A stretch of DNA of 64,000 nt from contig NZ_LT607412.1 in the NCBI RefSeq assembly GCF_900091455.1, positions 2,480,001 through 2,544,000 of the forward strand, read 5' to 3'. Source of the stretch: Micromonospora coriariae. GTDB taxonomy: Bacteria; Actinomycetota; Actinomycetes; Mycobacteriales; Micromonosporaceae. The position numbers and the translations under genes are program-made. The notes beneath the pieces were generated by a model. That model saw only the letters and a program-made list of their open reading frames with translations, had not been told where the DNA came from and made no database searches. Positions 1-8,083 of the stretch are shown in pieces; position 1 is the stretch's first letter; every line of letters begins with the position of its first letter.

Positions 1-959
1 TCGGGCTCGAAGAGCAACTCGTCCTGCAGTACGCCGGCGCCCTCGATCTGGGTGACCAGCAGGTCCACGGCGGCCTGCCCCATCGTCTCGATCGGCTGTC
101 GCACGGTGGTCAACGGCGGATCGGTGCACGTCATGAAGGCCGAGTCGTCGTAACCCACCACCGACACGTCGGTCGGCACCACACGACCCAGGCGGCGCGC
201 GGCCCGGATGGTGCCCAGTGCCAGCACGTCGCTGGCGCAGATGATCCCGGTGACGCCACGCTCCACCAGCTTCGTGGCGGCGACCCGCGCCCCCTCCATG
301 GAGAAGCTGGAGCGCTCGACGTACTCCGTGTCGTCGGTCCAGCCCGCGGCGCGGATCATCGCGTCCAGCTTGCGTCGGGACGGCACGTGCCCCTCCGGGC
401 CGAGCACCATCCCGATCCGCTCGTGCCCCAGCGAGCGCAGGTGCCCGTACGCCTGCTCCACCGCCACCGCGTCGTCGGTGGAGACCCGGGGGAAGCCCAG
501 CTCGTCCACTCCCGCGTTCACCAGCACCACCGGCAGGCCCCGGTCGGTCAGCCGCCGGTAGTGGTCGTGCCGCGCGTCGGCCAAAGCGTACGAGCCACCG
601 GCGAAGATCACCCCGGAGACCTGGTGGTCGAGGAGCATCTCCACGTAGTCCATCTCGGAGACGCCACCGATGGTGCGGGCGCAGAGCGCCGGGGTGTAGC
701 CACGCTGGGCGAGCGATCCGGTGACCACCTCGGCGAGCGCCGGGAAGATCGGGTTCTGCAACTCGGGCAACACCAGCCCGACCAGCCGGGCACGCTCGCC
801 GCGCAACTTGGTCGGCCGCTCGTAGCCGAGCACGTCCAACGCGGTCAGCACGGCCGTCCGGGTCGCCGCGGAGACTCCGTCCCGACCGTTGAGCACCCGG
901 CTGACGGTGGCCTCGCTGACGCCCGCCTTCTTGGCAACTTCAGTCAACCGCTTGGTCAC
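1..959 (-). CDS. LacI-family transcriptional regulator (3' end outside window)
   Basis: Reading leftward from a GTG at 959, the protein opens with a LacI helix-turn-helix (LTEVAKKAGVSEATVSRVLN, about residues 4-23) and continues into the periplasmic-binding-protein-like sensor domain (LVGLVLPELQNPIFPALAEV; later YDDSAFMTCTDPPLTTVRQP, the typical late LacI segment). About 319 residues are visible; family members are usually 330-345, so only some 15-25 C-terminal residues are missing. LacI proteins bind a palindromic operator and release it on binding a sugar or other small effector, and usually repress a neighbouring sugar uptake or catabolism operon. No such operon is visible on the right-hand side, so any target lies to the left of the window. 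The GTG start fits the usual position about 5 residues ahead of the HTH. Confidence 0.9.
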   Translation of the reverse strand, partial: MTKRLTEVAKKAGVSEATVSRVLNGRDGVSAATRTAVLTALDVLGYERPTKLRGERARLVGLVLPELQNPIFPALAEVVTGSLAQRGYTPALCARTIGGVSEMDYVEMLLDHQVSGVIFAGGSYALADARHDHYRRLTDRGLPVVLVNAGVDELGFPRVSTDDAVAVEQAYGHLRSLGHERIGMVLGPEGHVPSRRKLDAMIRAAGWTDDTEYVERSSFSMEGARVAATKLVERGVTGIICASDVLALGTIRAARRLGRVVPTDVSVVGYDDSAFMTCTDPPLTTVRQPIETMGQAAVDLLVTQIEGAGVLQDELLFEP

Positions 960-1119
960 GGCCGCAATCGTACGTCACCGAAATGAAAGAAATGAACAGC
1001 GAAGTGCCGGGTAGTTGCTTCTTCGCTGCGCGCTGATGGCTCGGCCCAGTTACCCGGGTGTCACGCCGCTTCGGTCGGATGTTGCGCCCACGGACGGATG
1101 GGTGACCGTTGGGCACACG
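960..1119. other. Intergenic region upstream of the LacI gene
   Basis: It separates the LacI start from the stop of the flavoprotein gene. It holds a short A-rich direct repeat (GAAATGAAAGAAATGAA, 980-996) about 20 bp before the LacI start, unlike the surrounding GC-rich DNA. This could be the promoter or an operator; no clear -35/-10 pair is seen. Confidence 0.3.
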
Positions 1120-2595
1120 TCACCGCAGGTTGCGCAGGGCATCCTCGATGGCCCGGTGGAACGTCGGATAGGCGTAGATCATGTGCCGGAGCTGGCTCAG
1201 CGGCACGGCCGCGTGCACCGCCACCACCAGCGCGGAGAGCACCTCGCCGCCCGCCGGGCCGACCGAGGTCGCACCGATCAGCACGCCCTGGTCGGCGTCC
1301 GCGATCAGCTTGATGAACTCCTCGTCGCCGACCCGGTGGATCCAGCCCCGGGTCGAGCTTCCCAGCTTGGTGAACCCGACCTGCACGTTGATGCCGCGCT
1401 CCCGGGCCTGCCGCTCGGTCAGCCCGACCGCGCCGACCTCGGGGTCGGTGAAGGTGACCCGGGGCAGCGCACGGTAGTCGGCGCGCGGCACACTGCCCGC
1501 GGATCCGCTCGACCCGCTCGCGCCCAGCGAACTGGCCGCGCCCATCGCGCCGCCGACCACGCTGGCGGTGCCGCTGGCGTCCGGCCCCGCGTTCGCCTGC
1601 CGGGCCTGGGCCAGCACGTCCGCGATCACGATCGCCGCCTGGTACATGGCGATGTGGGTGAACGCACCCTCGCCGGTCACGTCACCGACCGCCCAGATGC
1701 CATCGGTGACGTGCAACCGATCGTCCACCGGCAGGTAGCGCTGGGCGGCGTCCACGCCGACCGTGTCCAGCCCCAACTCGTCCAGGTGTGCCCGGCGGCC
1801 GGTCACCACCAGCAGCCGGTCGGCGGTGAACTCCGCCCCGCCGACGCCGTGCAGGGTGAACCGGCTCCCGTCGTGCTCGACCCGCTCAGCTCGTACCCCC
1901 GTGTGGATCTCCACGCCGTCGGCGCGCAGCGCCGCGGCGGCCGCCTCGGACGCCTCCGGTTCCTCGACGGCCAGCACCCGGTCCAGCGCCTCCACCACCG
2001 TGACCCGCACCCCGAACCGTGCGAAGACCTGCGACAGCTCCAACCCGATGGCGCCGCCGCCGAGCACCAGCAGCGACTCTGGCAGCTGCTCGACCTCGAT
2101 CGCCTGGTGGTTGGTCCAGTACGGAGTGTCGGCCAGACCTTCGATCGGTGGCACCGACGGTCGGGTGCCGGTGCCCAGCACGATCCCGTGCCGGGCCTGA
2201 AACACCTGGTCGCCCACCCGGACCCGGCCCGGACCGTCGAGTCGGCCGCTGCCCCGCACGAACCGGCCACCGCGAGCCGTCAACCGCCGCACCGCGACCG
2301 TGTCGTCCCAGGTGTCGGTGGCCTCCTCGCGGATCCGCTTCGCCACCGGCGCCCAGTCCGGCTGAACCTGCGCCGTACCAGCCAGCCCGTCGACCCGACG
2401 TGCCTCGGCGAGCGCGTTGGCTGCTCTGATCATCATCTTGCTCGGGATGCAGCCCCAGTACGGGCACTCCCCGCCGACCAGGTCCCGTTCGACGCCGACG
2501 ACGCTCAGGCCGGCCTCGGCGAGCCGTCCGGCCACCTCCTCGCCGCCGACCCCGAGCCCGACCACGACCACATCCACCAGCTCCGGCTCCGCCAC
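1120..2595 (-). CDS. NAD(P)/FAD-dependent pyridine nucleotide-disulfide oxidoreductase
   Basis: 491-residue class I flavoprotein disulfide reductase, of the lipoamide dehydrogenase / mercuric reductase / mycothione reductase superfamily. The N-terminal FAD motif is VVVGLGVGGEEVAGRLAEAG (residues 10-29). The redox pair is in GGECPYWGCIPSK (Cys44 and Cys49), followed by the NAD(P) motif LGGGAIGLELSQVFARFG and the second FAD motif WAVGDVTGEGAFTH. The C-terminal dimer-interface motif is AYPTFHRAIED: the His-Pro of lipoamide dehydrogenases is Tyr-Pro here, as in mercuric-reductase-like members, so lipoamide dehydrogenase activity is unlikely. A Gly/Ala/Ser-rich insert lies near residues 332-370. 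The GTG start (2595) fits the first beta strand; upstream open frame is shadow. Electron acceptor is unknown. Probably cytosolic and monocistronic. Confidence 0.88.
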   Translation of the reverse strand: MAEPELVDVVVVGLGVGGEEVAGRLAEAGLSVVGVERDLVGGECPYWGCIPSKMMIRAANALAEARRVDGLAGTAQVQPDWAPVAKRIREEATDTWDDTVAVRRLTARGGRFVRGSGRLDGPGRVRVGDQVFQARHGIVLGTGTRPSVPPIEGLADTPYWTNHQAIEVEQLPESLLVLGGGAIGLELSQVFARFGVRVTVVEALDRVLAVEEPEASEAAAAALRADGVEIHTGVRAERVEHDGSRFTLHGVGGAEFTADRLLVVTGRRAHLDELGLDTVGVDAAQRYLPVDDRLHVTDGIWAVGDVTGEGAFTHIAMYQAAIVIADVLAQARQANAGPDASGTASVVGGAMGAASSLGASGSSGSAGSVPRADYRALPRVTFTDPEVGAVGLTERQARERGINVQVGFTKLGSSTRGWIHRVGDEEFIKLIADADQGVLIGATSVGPAGGEVLSALVVAVHAAVPLSQLRHMIYAYPTFHRAIEDALRNLR

Positions 2596-2688
2596 CCCGA
2601 CAGCATCCCCCAGCGACCCGGCCCCGACCACCCGAGGTCCGGGAAAAGTCGGCGCGCACGCCCGGGCCGGAACGCCTACGGTGGCCGG

Positions 2689-3789
2689 ATGCACGCACGC
2701 TTCGCCCCGGTCCGGGACTGCTTCCACGACCTGCTCACCACCGGTCGGGAGACCGGCGCCAGCCTGAACGTCTGGTACGACGGCCATCCGGTGATCGACC
2801 TGATCGGCGGCTCCCGCACCACCGCCGGATCCAGCGGTGGGGCCGACCGCCCGGCCGGCGGCGACCCGTGGCGACCGGACACGCTTGTCAACGTCTACTC
2901 GGTGGGCAAGCCGGTGGCCGCGCTCTGCCTGTTGATGCTGGTCGACCGGGGTCGGGTCGATCTCGACGCGCCGGTCGCCCGATACTGGCCGGAGTTCCGC
3001 ACCCCGGCCACCGTGCGTCAGGTGTTGTCGCACACCGCCGGGCTGCCGGCCTTCCCGGTGCCCCGACCGGCCACCGCCATCGCCGACTGGGCGCTGCTGA
3101 CCGGCGACCTCGCCGCCGCCGACCCCGAGTGGGCGCCCGGCTCGGTGGCCGGAGAGCACGCCTGGACGTACGGGCACCTGGTGGGCGAGCTGGTCCGCCG
3201 GATGGACGGCCGGTCGGTGGGCCGATTCCTGGCCGAGGAGATCGCCGGCCGGTGGCTGATCGACCTCGGCTTCGGGCTGTCCGAGGCCGATCAGCGGCGC
3301 TGTGCGGACCTGCGCTACGGCGACCCGGAGTGGCCGACGAGGATGCTCGGCGAGCCCGGCTCGCTGCGTGCCCGCTCGATGGACAACCCACCCGGCGGAC
3401 GGGACCTGGCCATGCTCAACAGCCCGCTCTGGCGCGGTGCCGAGGTGCCCGCGGTCAACCTGCACGCCACCGCGTCCGGCCTGGCCCGGCTCTACGCCGG
3501 CCTGCTCGCCGGCGGTGTCCTGGACGGCGTCCGGCTGGTCAGCCCGGAGCTGGTGGCCGAGGCGACCCGGGTCCAGTACGACGGGCCGGATCTGGTGCTG
3601 GACCGTCCGGTCCAGTGGACGCTGGGCATGCAGTGGGAGCCGGACGGCAGTTGGGGCATGGGCGGCATCGGCGGCAGCAGCGCGTGGGCCGACCCGGAGC
3701 GCGGATACACCTTCGCGTACGCCACGGCGCAGTTGGCCGAGCACGACCGGGTGGACGAGCTGGTCGAGGCGCTGCACTCGTGCCTGTGA
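2689..3789 (+). CDS. Serine hydrolase (class C beta-lactamase / esterase family)
   Basis: 366 residues, starting at the ATG of MHARFAPVRDCFHDLL. The SxxK nucleophile motif is SVGKPVAAL (about residue 70), after LVNVYSVGK. The second active-site region is YGHLVGELV, where the usual Tyr-x-Asn is Tyr-x-His. The C-terminal motif is GMGGIGGSSAW in place of His-x-Gly. The layout matches the DUF-type beta-lactamase family PF00144 (EstB, LACTB-like esterases and peptidases). No signal peptide is present, so it is probably a cytosolic esterase or peptidase rather than a resistance enzyme. It is divergent from the flavoprotein gene, with starts about 94 bp apart, and convergent with crtB. Substrate cannot be deduced. 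Confidence 0.85.
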   Translation: MHARFAPVRDCFHDLLTTGRETGASLNVWYDGHPVIDLIGGSRTTAGSSGGADRPAGGDPWRPDTLVNVYSVGKPVAALCLLMLVDRGRVDLDAPVARYWPEFRTPATVRQVLSHTAGLPAFPVPRPATAIADWALLTGDLAAADPEWAPGSVAGEHAWTYGHLVGELVRRMDGRSVGRFLAEEIAGRWLIDLGFGLSEADQRRCADLRYGDPEWPTRMLGEPGSLRARSMDNPPGGRDLAMLNSPLWRGAEVPAVNLHATASGLARLYAGLLAGGVLDGVRLVSPELVAEATRVQYDGPDLVLDRPVQWTLGMQWEPDGSWGMGGIGGSSAWADPERGYTFAYATAQLAEHDRVDELVEALHSCL

Positions 3790-3798
3790 CCGACCGTT

Positions 3799-3846
3799 AG
3801 GAAGGGCCCCTTGTACAACACCAGGCGTTAATAAGGTGCCCTTCCT
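3799..3846. repeat. Intergenic palindrome, family A copy 1 (degenerate)
   Basis: Arms AGGAAGGGCCCCTTGT (3799-3814) and ATAAGGTGCCCTTCCT (3831-3846) pair with two mismatches. The element lies between two convergent genes and probably acts as a bidirectional terminator. The crtB stop codon (3828-3830) is inside it. It resembles the perfect copy at 20491-20549. Confidence 0.65.
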
Positions 3847-4748
3847 TTCGGGCCGGGGATGGCGACCGGGGTGCCGGCCGAGGTGAGCAGGGCGCGGGCG
3901 GCCACCGCCATCCTGCGCCGCTGCGGCACCAGGGCCCGCCGGGCGAAGACGTCGTATCCCTGCGCGGCCACTTCGTCCAGGATGCCGCCGTAGAGGGCGT
4001 ACGCGGTGCGCATGCAGGCCTGCGAGGCCGGCGCGAGCATGGTGATGCCGGGCGCGGCGGCGGCGTAGTGCGCCAGGGCCCGGGTCACCTCGTACTCGAT
4101 CAGCTCGCGGATCCGGGGTGTCCCGCGACCCCGGGCGCGGGCGTGGACCAGCTCGTCGTTTGTGACGCCGAACTTCGCCAGGTCCTCGTCCGGCAGGTAG
4201 GTGCGGCCCCGGTCGAGGTCCTCGGCGACGTCCCGGATGAAGTTCGTGAGCTGGAAGGCGAAGCCGAGCTGCCGAGCCGGCTCCCGGGCCGCGACCGGGT
4301 CGGAGCTGCCCAGGATCGGCAGCATCATGGTGCCGATGACCGCCGCAGAGCCCTCCATGTAGTCGAGCAGATGGTCGTAGGTCGGGTACGCGGTGACCGT
4401 CAGGTCCATCGCCATGCTCTTCAGGAACGATGCGAAGTCGTTCCGGTCTAGATTGAAGACGGCGATCGTGTGCAGCACGGCCGGCAGCAGCGGGTCGTCG
4501 ACCGACGCGCCGTGCAGGCCCGCCATGAAGCGGCTGGCCCAGTAGTCCAGCCGGGCGGCCCGCTCGGCCGGCGGCAGGTCCTCGGTCCGGTCCACGATCT
4601 CGTCGGCGTAGCGGGTGAATCCGTAGAGCGCGTGCACGTGCCGCCGTTTCCAGGCGGGGAGCAGCCTGGTGGCGAGATAGTAGGTGCGACCGTGGCGCCT
4701 GTGCAGCTCACGGCACCGGTCATAGGCAGCGGTGAGATCTGGGTCCAC
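3828..4748 (-). CDS. crtB: Phytoene/squalene synthase family protein
   Basis: 306 residues; condenses two GGPP into phytoene, the first committed carotenoid step. The two Asp-rich motifs are present: YADEIVDRTEDL (DxxxD) near residue 48 and FIRDVAEDLDRGRTYLPDEDL-type sequence near residue 170. YxxxxxLLP and HALYGFTRYADE match the prenyl synthase signature. The GTG start at 4748 has a strong ribosome site (GAGGAGG, 4752-4758, reversed) and gives a normal family length; upstream frame is shadow. The gene diverges from crtE with only 65 bp between starts, so the two share a promoter region. The last six residues (KGRAPY) and the stop come from a palindromic repeat that overlaps the 3' end. Confidence 0.93.
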   Translation of the reverse strand: MDPDLTAAYDRCRELHRRHGRTYYLATRLLPAWKRRHVHALYGFTRYADEIVDRTEDLPPAERAARLDYWASRFMAGLHGASVDDPLLPAVLHTIAVFNLDRNDFASFLKSMAMDLTVTAYPTYDHLLDYMEGSAAVIGTMMLPILGSSDPVAAREPARQLGFAFQLTNFIRDVAEDLDRGRTYLPDEDLAKFGVTNDELVHARARGRGTPRIRELIEYEVTRALAHYAAAAPGITMLAPASQACMRTAYALYGGILDEVAAQGYDVFARRALVPQRRRMAVAARALLTSAGTPVAIPGPKGRAPY

Positions 4749-4795
4749 CGGCCCTCCTCGTTTATCGACGCACCAATCGACGCAACTCGTAAGCC

Positions 4796-4801
4796 TAGGG
4801 T
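4796..4801 (+). promoter_or_regulatory. Candidate -10 box for crtE in the divergent crtB/crtE region
   Basis: TAGGGT lies 12 bp before the crtE ATG (4814), so a transcript would start at or just before the start codon: a leaderless or near-leaderless mRNA, common in actinomycetes. No SD-like sequence precedes this ATG. A repeated ATCGACGCA/AATCGACGCAA motif (4764-4785) lies where a regulator or an alternative sigma factor would contact DNA. No consensus -35 is seen. Confidence 0.35.
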
Positions 4802-4813
4802 ACGCTCGGCCGC

Positions 4814-5956
4814 ATGGCCAACGAAGCAGTTGCCGGTAGCGCGATCCGCGTGGCGCCGGCACGGCCGGGCGATGGGGACAATCCGGTCCGCGCCGTGCTG
4901 GCCGCGTACACCCAGGACCTGATCACGGCGGTGGACGACACTCTGACCACCTTCCTCACCGCCGAGGTCGACTCGCTCGCCGAGATCGACGCGGCGATGG
5001 GCGAATTCGCGGCCTCCGCGCGAACAGCCGTGCTGGCCGGCGGCAAGCGGATCCGGCCCACCTTCGCGTACTGGGGCTGGCGCGGGGCCGTCGGTGGCGG
5101 CGAGCCACTGCCACCGGTGCTGCCCGCGTTGGCCGCCCTCGAGCTGCTGCACACCTTCGCGCTCGTGCACGACGACGTCATGGACTCCTCCACCACCCGC
5201 CGCGGCCGGCCCACCACCCATGTCGCCCTCGCCGCGAAACACGTCGCCGCCGGCCACCGGGGCGACCCCGGCCGGTTCGGCGAAGCGGTCGCGGTGCTCA
5301 TCGGCGATCTCTGCATGGTCTGGGCCGATCGGCTGCTGGCGTGTGCCAGCGTGGCGCCGGCCCGACTGTTCGAGGTCCGCCGGTGCTACGACCAGATGCG
5401 GGTGGAGACGATCGCCGGGCAGTATCTGGACGTGCTCGGCGAGAACGACGTGGCCAACTGGTCGATCGATCGCGCGCTGCGGGTGGCCCGCTACAAGACG
5501 GCCAGCTACACGGTCCAGCGACCGCTGCTCTACGGCGCCTGCCTGGCCGGGGTGTCCGCCGATGACCCGCTGGCCGCCACGTACACCCGCTACGGCCTGG
5601 CCGTCGGCGAGGCGTTCCAGCTCCGCGACGATCTGCTCGGCGCCTACGGCGACCCGGCCGCCACCGGCAAGCCGTCCGGCGACGACCTGCGCACCGGCAA
5701 GCCGACCGCGTTGCTCATGCTGGCCCGGCAGTTGGCCACCCCGGCCCAGCTCAGGGAGTTGGACCGGGCCGGCGAGGGCCGGGTCGACCGGCTGGCCGAG
5801 CTGATCGCCGACACCGGGGCGGTGGCCCGGGTGGAGCGGATGATCGCCGAGCGGGTTGGTGACGCGCTGGCCGCGCTCGACGCCACCCCACTGGACCGGA
5901 CGGCACGAACCGCGCTGACCGGGCTGGCCACCGCCGCCACCAACCGGCGGGCCTGA
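4814..5956 (+). CDS. crtE: Geranylgeranyl diphosphate synthase (polyprenyl synthetase)
   Basis: 380 residues. Makes GGPP from IPP and allylic primers. The first Asp-rich motif is LVHDDVMDSS (Asp120, Asp121, Asp124) and the second is FQLRDDLLGAYGD (Asp272, Asp273, Asp280), followed by GKPSGDDLRTGKPTALL, typical of actinobacterial enzymes. GGKRIRP (around residue 76) is the IPP-binding Lys-Arg region. The first ~40 residues are a variable extension. It precedes crtI by 28 bp and starts an apparent crtE-crtI-idi-regulator unit. It could also serve longer-chain isoprenoids, but the crt context favours GGPP for carotenoids. Confidence 0.93.
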   Translation: MANEAVAGSAIRVAPARPGDGDNPVRAVLAAYTQDLITAVDDTLTTFLTAEVDSLAEIDAAMGEFAASARTAVLAGGKRIRPTFAYWGWRGAVGGGEPLPPVLPALAALELLHTFALVHDDVMDSSTTRRGRPTTHVALAAKHVAAGHRGDPGRFGEAVAVLIGDLCMVWADRLLACASVAPARLFEVRRCYDQMRVETIAGQYLDVLGENDVANWSIDRALRVARYKTASYTVQRPLLYGACLAGVSADDPLAATYTRYGLAVGEAFQLRDDLLGAYGDPAATGKPSGDDLRTGKPTALLMLARQLATPAQLRELDRAGEGRVDRLAELIADTGAVARVERMIAERVGDALAALDATPLDRTARTALTGLATAATNRRA

Positions 5957-5984
5957 TGAACGACTTCTCCAAGGAGGTGGCCGC

Positions 5985-7466
5985 GTGCGGACGGTGACGG
6001 GACGGACGGATCGGGTGGTGGTCGTCGGCGCCGGGTTGGGTGGGCTGGCCTGCGCGCTGCACCTGGCCGGCAGCGGCCGGCAGGTGACCGTGCTGGAACG
6101 GGAGCCGGTGCCGGGCGGGCGGGCCGGGCGGCTCACCGCGGACGGCTACGAGTTCGACACCGGCCCGACCGTGCTCACCATGCCCGAGCTGATCGCCGAA
6201 GCGCTCGGCGCGGTCGGGGAGGAGCTGCGCGACTGGCTAGACCTGACGCCACTCGACCCGGCCTACCGGGCGTACTACCCGGACGGCTCGACCCTCGACG
6301 TGCTGACCGACACCACCCGGATGGCGGCCGAGATCTCCCGGGTCTGCGGGCCCCGCGAGGCCGACGGCTACCTGCGCTTCGTCGACTACGCGCGGGAGCT
6401 GTGGCGGCTGGAGCGGGCCGACTTCATCGAGCGCAACCTGGACGCGCCGACCGACCTGATCACCGGCAACCTGCTCAAGCTGCTCGCCGGCGGCGCATTC
6501 CGCCGACTCCAGACGAAGATCAACCAGTTCTTCCGCGACCCGCGCACCCAGCGGATCTTCTCCTTCCAGGCGATGTACGCCGGGCTCGCCCCACACGACG
6601 CGCTGGCCATCTACGCGGTCATCGCGTACCTCGACTCGGTGGCCGGGGTCTACTTCCCGCGCGGCGGCATCCACGCCGTCTCCCGGGCGATGGCCGGCGC
6701 CGCCGAGAAACACGGCGTGCAGATCCGGTACGACACCACGGTGACCCGGGTGGAGACCGCGAACGGCCGGGCCACCGGCGTACTCACCGCCGACGGCGAG
6801 CTGGTGCCGGCGGACGTGGTGGTGCTCAACCCCGACCTGCCGGTCGCGTACCGGGACCTGCTCCCCGCAGCCCGCCAGCGCCGGCTCACCTACTCGCCGT
6901 CCTGCGTCGTCCTGCACGTCGGGTCACGGCAGGGATATGCGAAGATCGCCCACCACAACATCCACTTCGGGCGCGCGTGGAAGGGCACCTTCGATGAGGT
7001 CATCCGCCGGGGCGAGCTGATGACCGACCCGTCGCTGCTGGTCACCAACCCGAGCCGGACCGATCCGTCGGTGGCTCCACCGGACCGGCACACCTACTAC
7101 GTGCTCGCCCCGGTGCCCAACCTCGACCGGGCCCCGTTCGAATGGCGTGGCGACCTGACCCGGCGCTACGGCGACCAGCTGATCGGCACCCTGGAGGAGC
7201 GCGGCTACGTCGGCTTCGGCGCCGGGGTGGAGGTGCTGCGGGCGATCACGCCAGCCGAATGGGCGGAGCAGGGCATGGCCGCCGGGACCCCGTTCGCCGC
7301 CGCGCACACCCTCTTCCAGACCGGTCCGTTCCGCCCGTCGAACCTGCACCGCGACCTGTCGAACGTGGTCTTCGTCGGTTCCGGCACCCAGCCCGGGGTC
7401 GGCGTGCCGATGGTGCTGATCTCCGGCAAGCTGGCCGCCGGCCGGATCACCGGGGAGGGCCGGTGA
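5985..7466 (+). CDS. crtI: Phytoene desaturase
   Basis: 493 residues. FAD-dependent desaturation of phytoene, in bacteria normally to lycopene. The N-terminal dinucleotide-binding motif is VVVVGAGLGGLACALHLA with the following LEREPVPGGRAG (residues 10-45); the C-terminal signature is VGSGTQPGVGVPMVLISGK, characteristic of CrtI. The GTG start at 5985 is set by an ideal SD (AAGGAGG, 5971-5977). Its stop overlaps the idi start by 4 bp (GTGA), so the two are translationally coupled. No lycopene cyclase lies in the window, so later steps must be encoded elsewhere, as known for the scattered sioxanthin loci of Salinispora. Confidence 0.95.
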   Translation: MRTVTGRTDRVVVVGAGLGGLACALHLAGSGRQVTVLEREPVPGGRAGRLTADGYEFDTGPTVLTMPELIAEALGAVGEELRDWLDLTPLDPAYRAYYPDGSTLDVLTDTTRMAAEISRVCGPREADGYLRFVDYARELWRLERADFIERNLDAPTDLITGNLLKLLAGGAFRRLQTKINQFFRDPRTQRIFSFQAMYAGLAPHDALAIYAVIAYLDSVAGVYFPRGGIHAVSRAMAGAAEKHGVQIRYDTTVTRVETANGRATGVLTADGELVPADVVVLNPDLPVAYRDLLPAARQRRLTYSPSCVVLHVGSRQGYAKIAHHNIHFGRAWKGTFDEVIRRGELMTDPSLLVTNPSRTDPSVAPPDRHTYYVLAPVPNLDRAPFEWRGDLTRRYGDQLIGTLEERGYVGFGAGVEVLRAITPAEWAEQGMAAGTPFAAAHTLFQTGPFRPSNLHRDLSNVVFVGSGTQPGVGVPMVLISGKLAAGRITGEGR

Positions 7467-8083
7467 GCAACCGCGAGGAGCACCTCGTCGAGCTGGTGGA
7501 CGACGCCGGCCGCGCCCGCGGCGAGATCACCGTCGCCGCCGCCCACCAGCCGCCAGGGCATCTGCACCGGGCCTTCTCGGTGCTGCTGGTGGACCCGGAC
7601 GGTCAGGTGCTGCTCCAGCGGCGGGCAGCGGTCAAGACGCGGTTCCCGCTGCGCTGGGCCAACTCCTGCTGCGGCCACCCCCAACCTGGCGAACCGCTCG
7701 CCGAGGCGGCCAACCGGCGGCTGCGCGAGGAGCTGGGCACCGGCCCGGTCGAGCTGACCGAGGTGGGTGTCTACGTGTACTACGCCGAGGACCCGGCCAC
7801 CGGGCGGGTCGAGTTCGAGTACGACCACGTCCTGCGCGGCGAGTTCCGCCCCGCCGCACCGCTGCTACCCGACCCGGACGAGGTGGCCGAGCTGCGCTGG
7901 GCCGACCCCGCCGCCCTGGAGGCCGAGCTCGACCGGGACCCCCGGTCGTACGCACCCTGGCTGGGTGGGGTGGTGAACCGGCTGCTGCGCCCCTCGGAGT
8001 CGACGTCCGGCGCACCCGACCCGGCCGTGACCCCCTCCGGATCGTCGGCGGATGACGCGGCGGAGCGGTCAGGTGGCCGATGA
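7463..8083 (+). CDS. idi: Type 1 isopentenyl-diphosphate delta-isomerase
   Basis: 206 residues. Interconverts IPP and DMAPP, feeding primer to CrtE. A Nudix-like IDI fold is seen: RWANSCCGHPQPGEP holds the catalytic Cys (the second Cys corresponds to Cys67 of the E. coli enzyme), ANRRLREELG matches the Nudix helix, and VEFEYDHVLRGEF holds the metal-binding and catalytic Glu. The GTG start overlaps the crtI stop; its own stop overlaps the regulator's start. The C-terminal 25 residues are Pro/Ser-rich and poorly conserved. Confidence 0.93.
   Translation: MSNREEHLVELVDDAGRARGEITVAAAHQPPGHLHRAFSVLLVDPDGQVLLQRRAAVKTRFPLRWANSCCGHPQPGEPLAEAANRRLREELGTGPVELTEVGVYVYYAEDPATGRVEFEYDHVLRGEFRPAAPLLPDPDEVAELRWADPAALEAELDRDPRSYAPWLGGVVNRLLRPSESTSGAPDPAVTPSGSSADDAAERSGGR

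Noticed and set aside
1015..3789. A very long open frame joining the flavoprotein region to the serine hydrolase
   Set aside because: High GC leaves antisense frames open. The first 550 codons are antisense to the clearly conserved flavoprotein; only the part from 2689 matches a family.
4448..6136. 562-codon frame antisense to crtE, which also runs into the crtB region
   Set aside because: Gly/Arg/Gln/Pro-rich shadow; crtE and crtB motifs fully account for this DNA.
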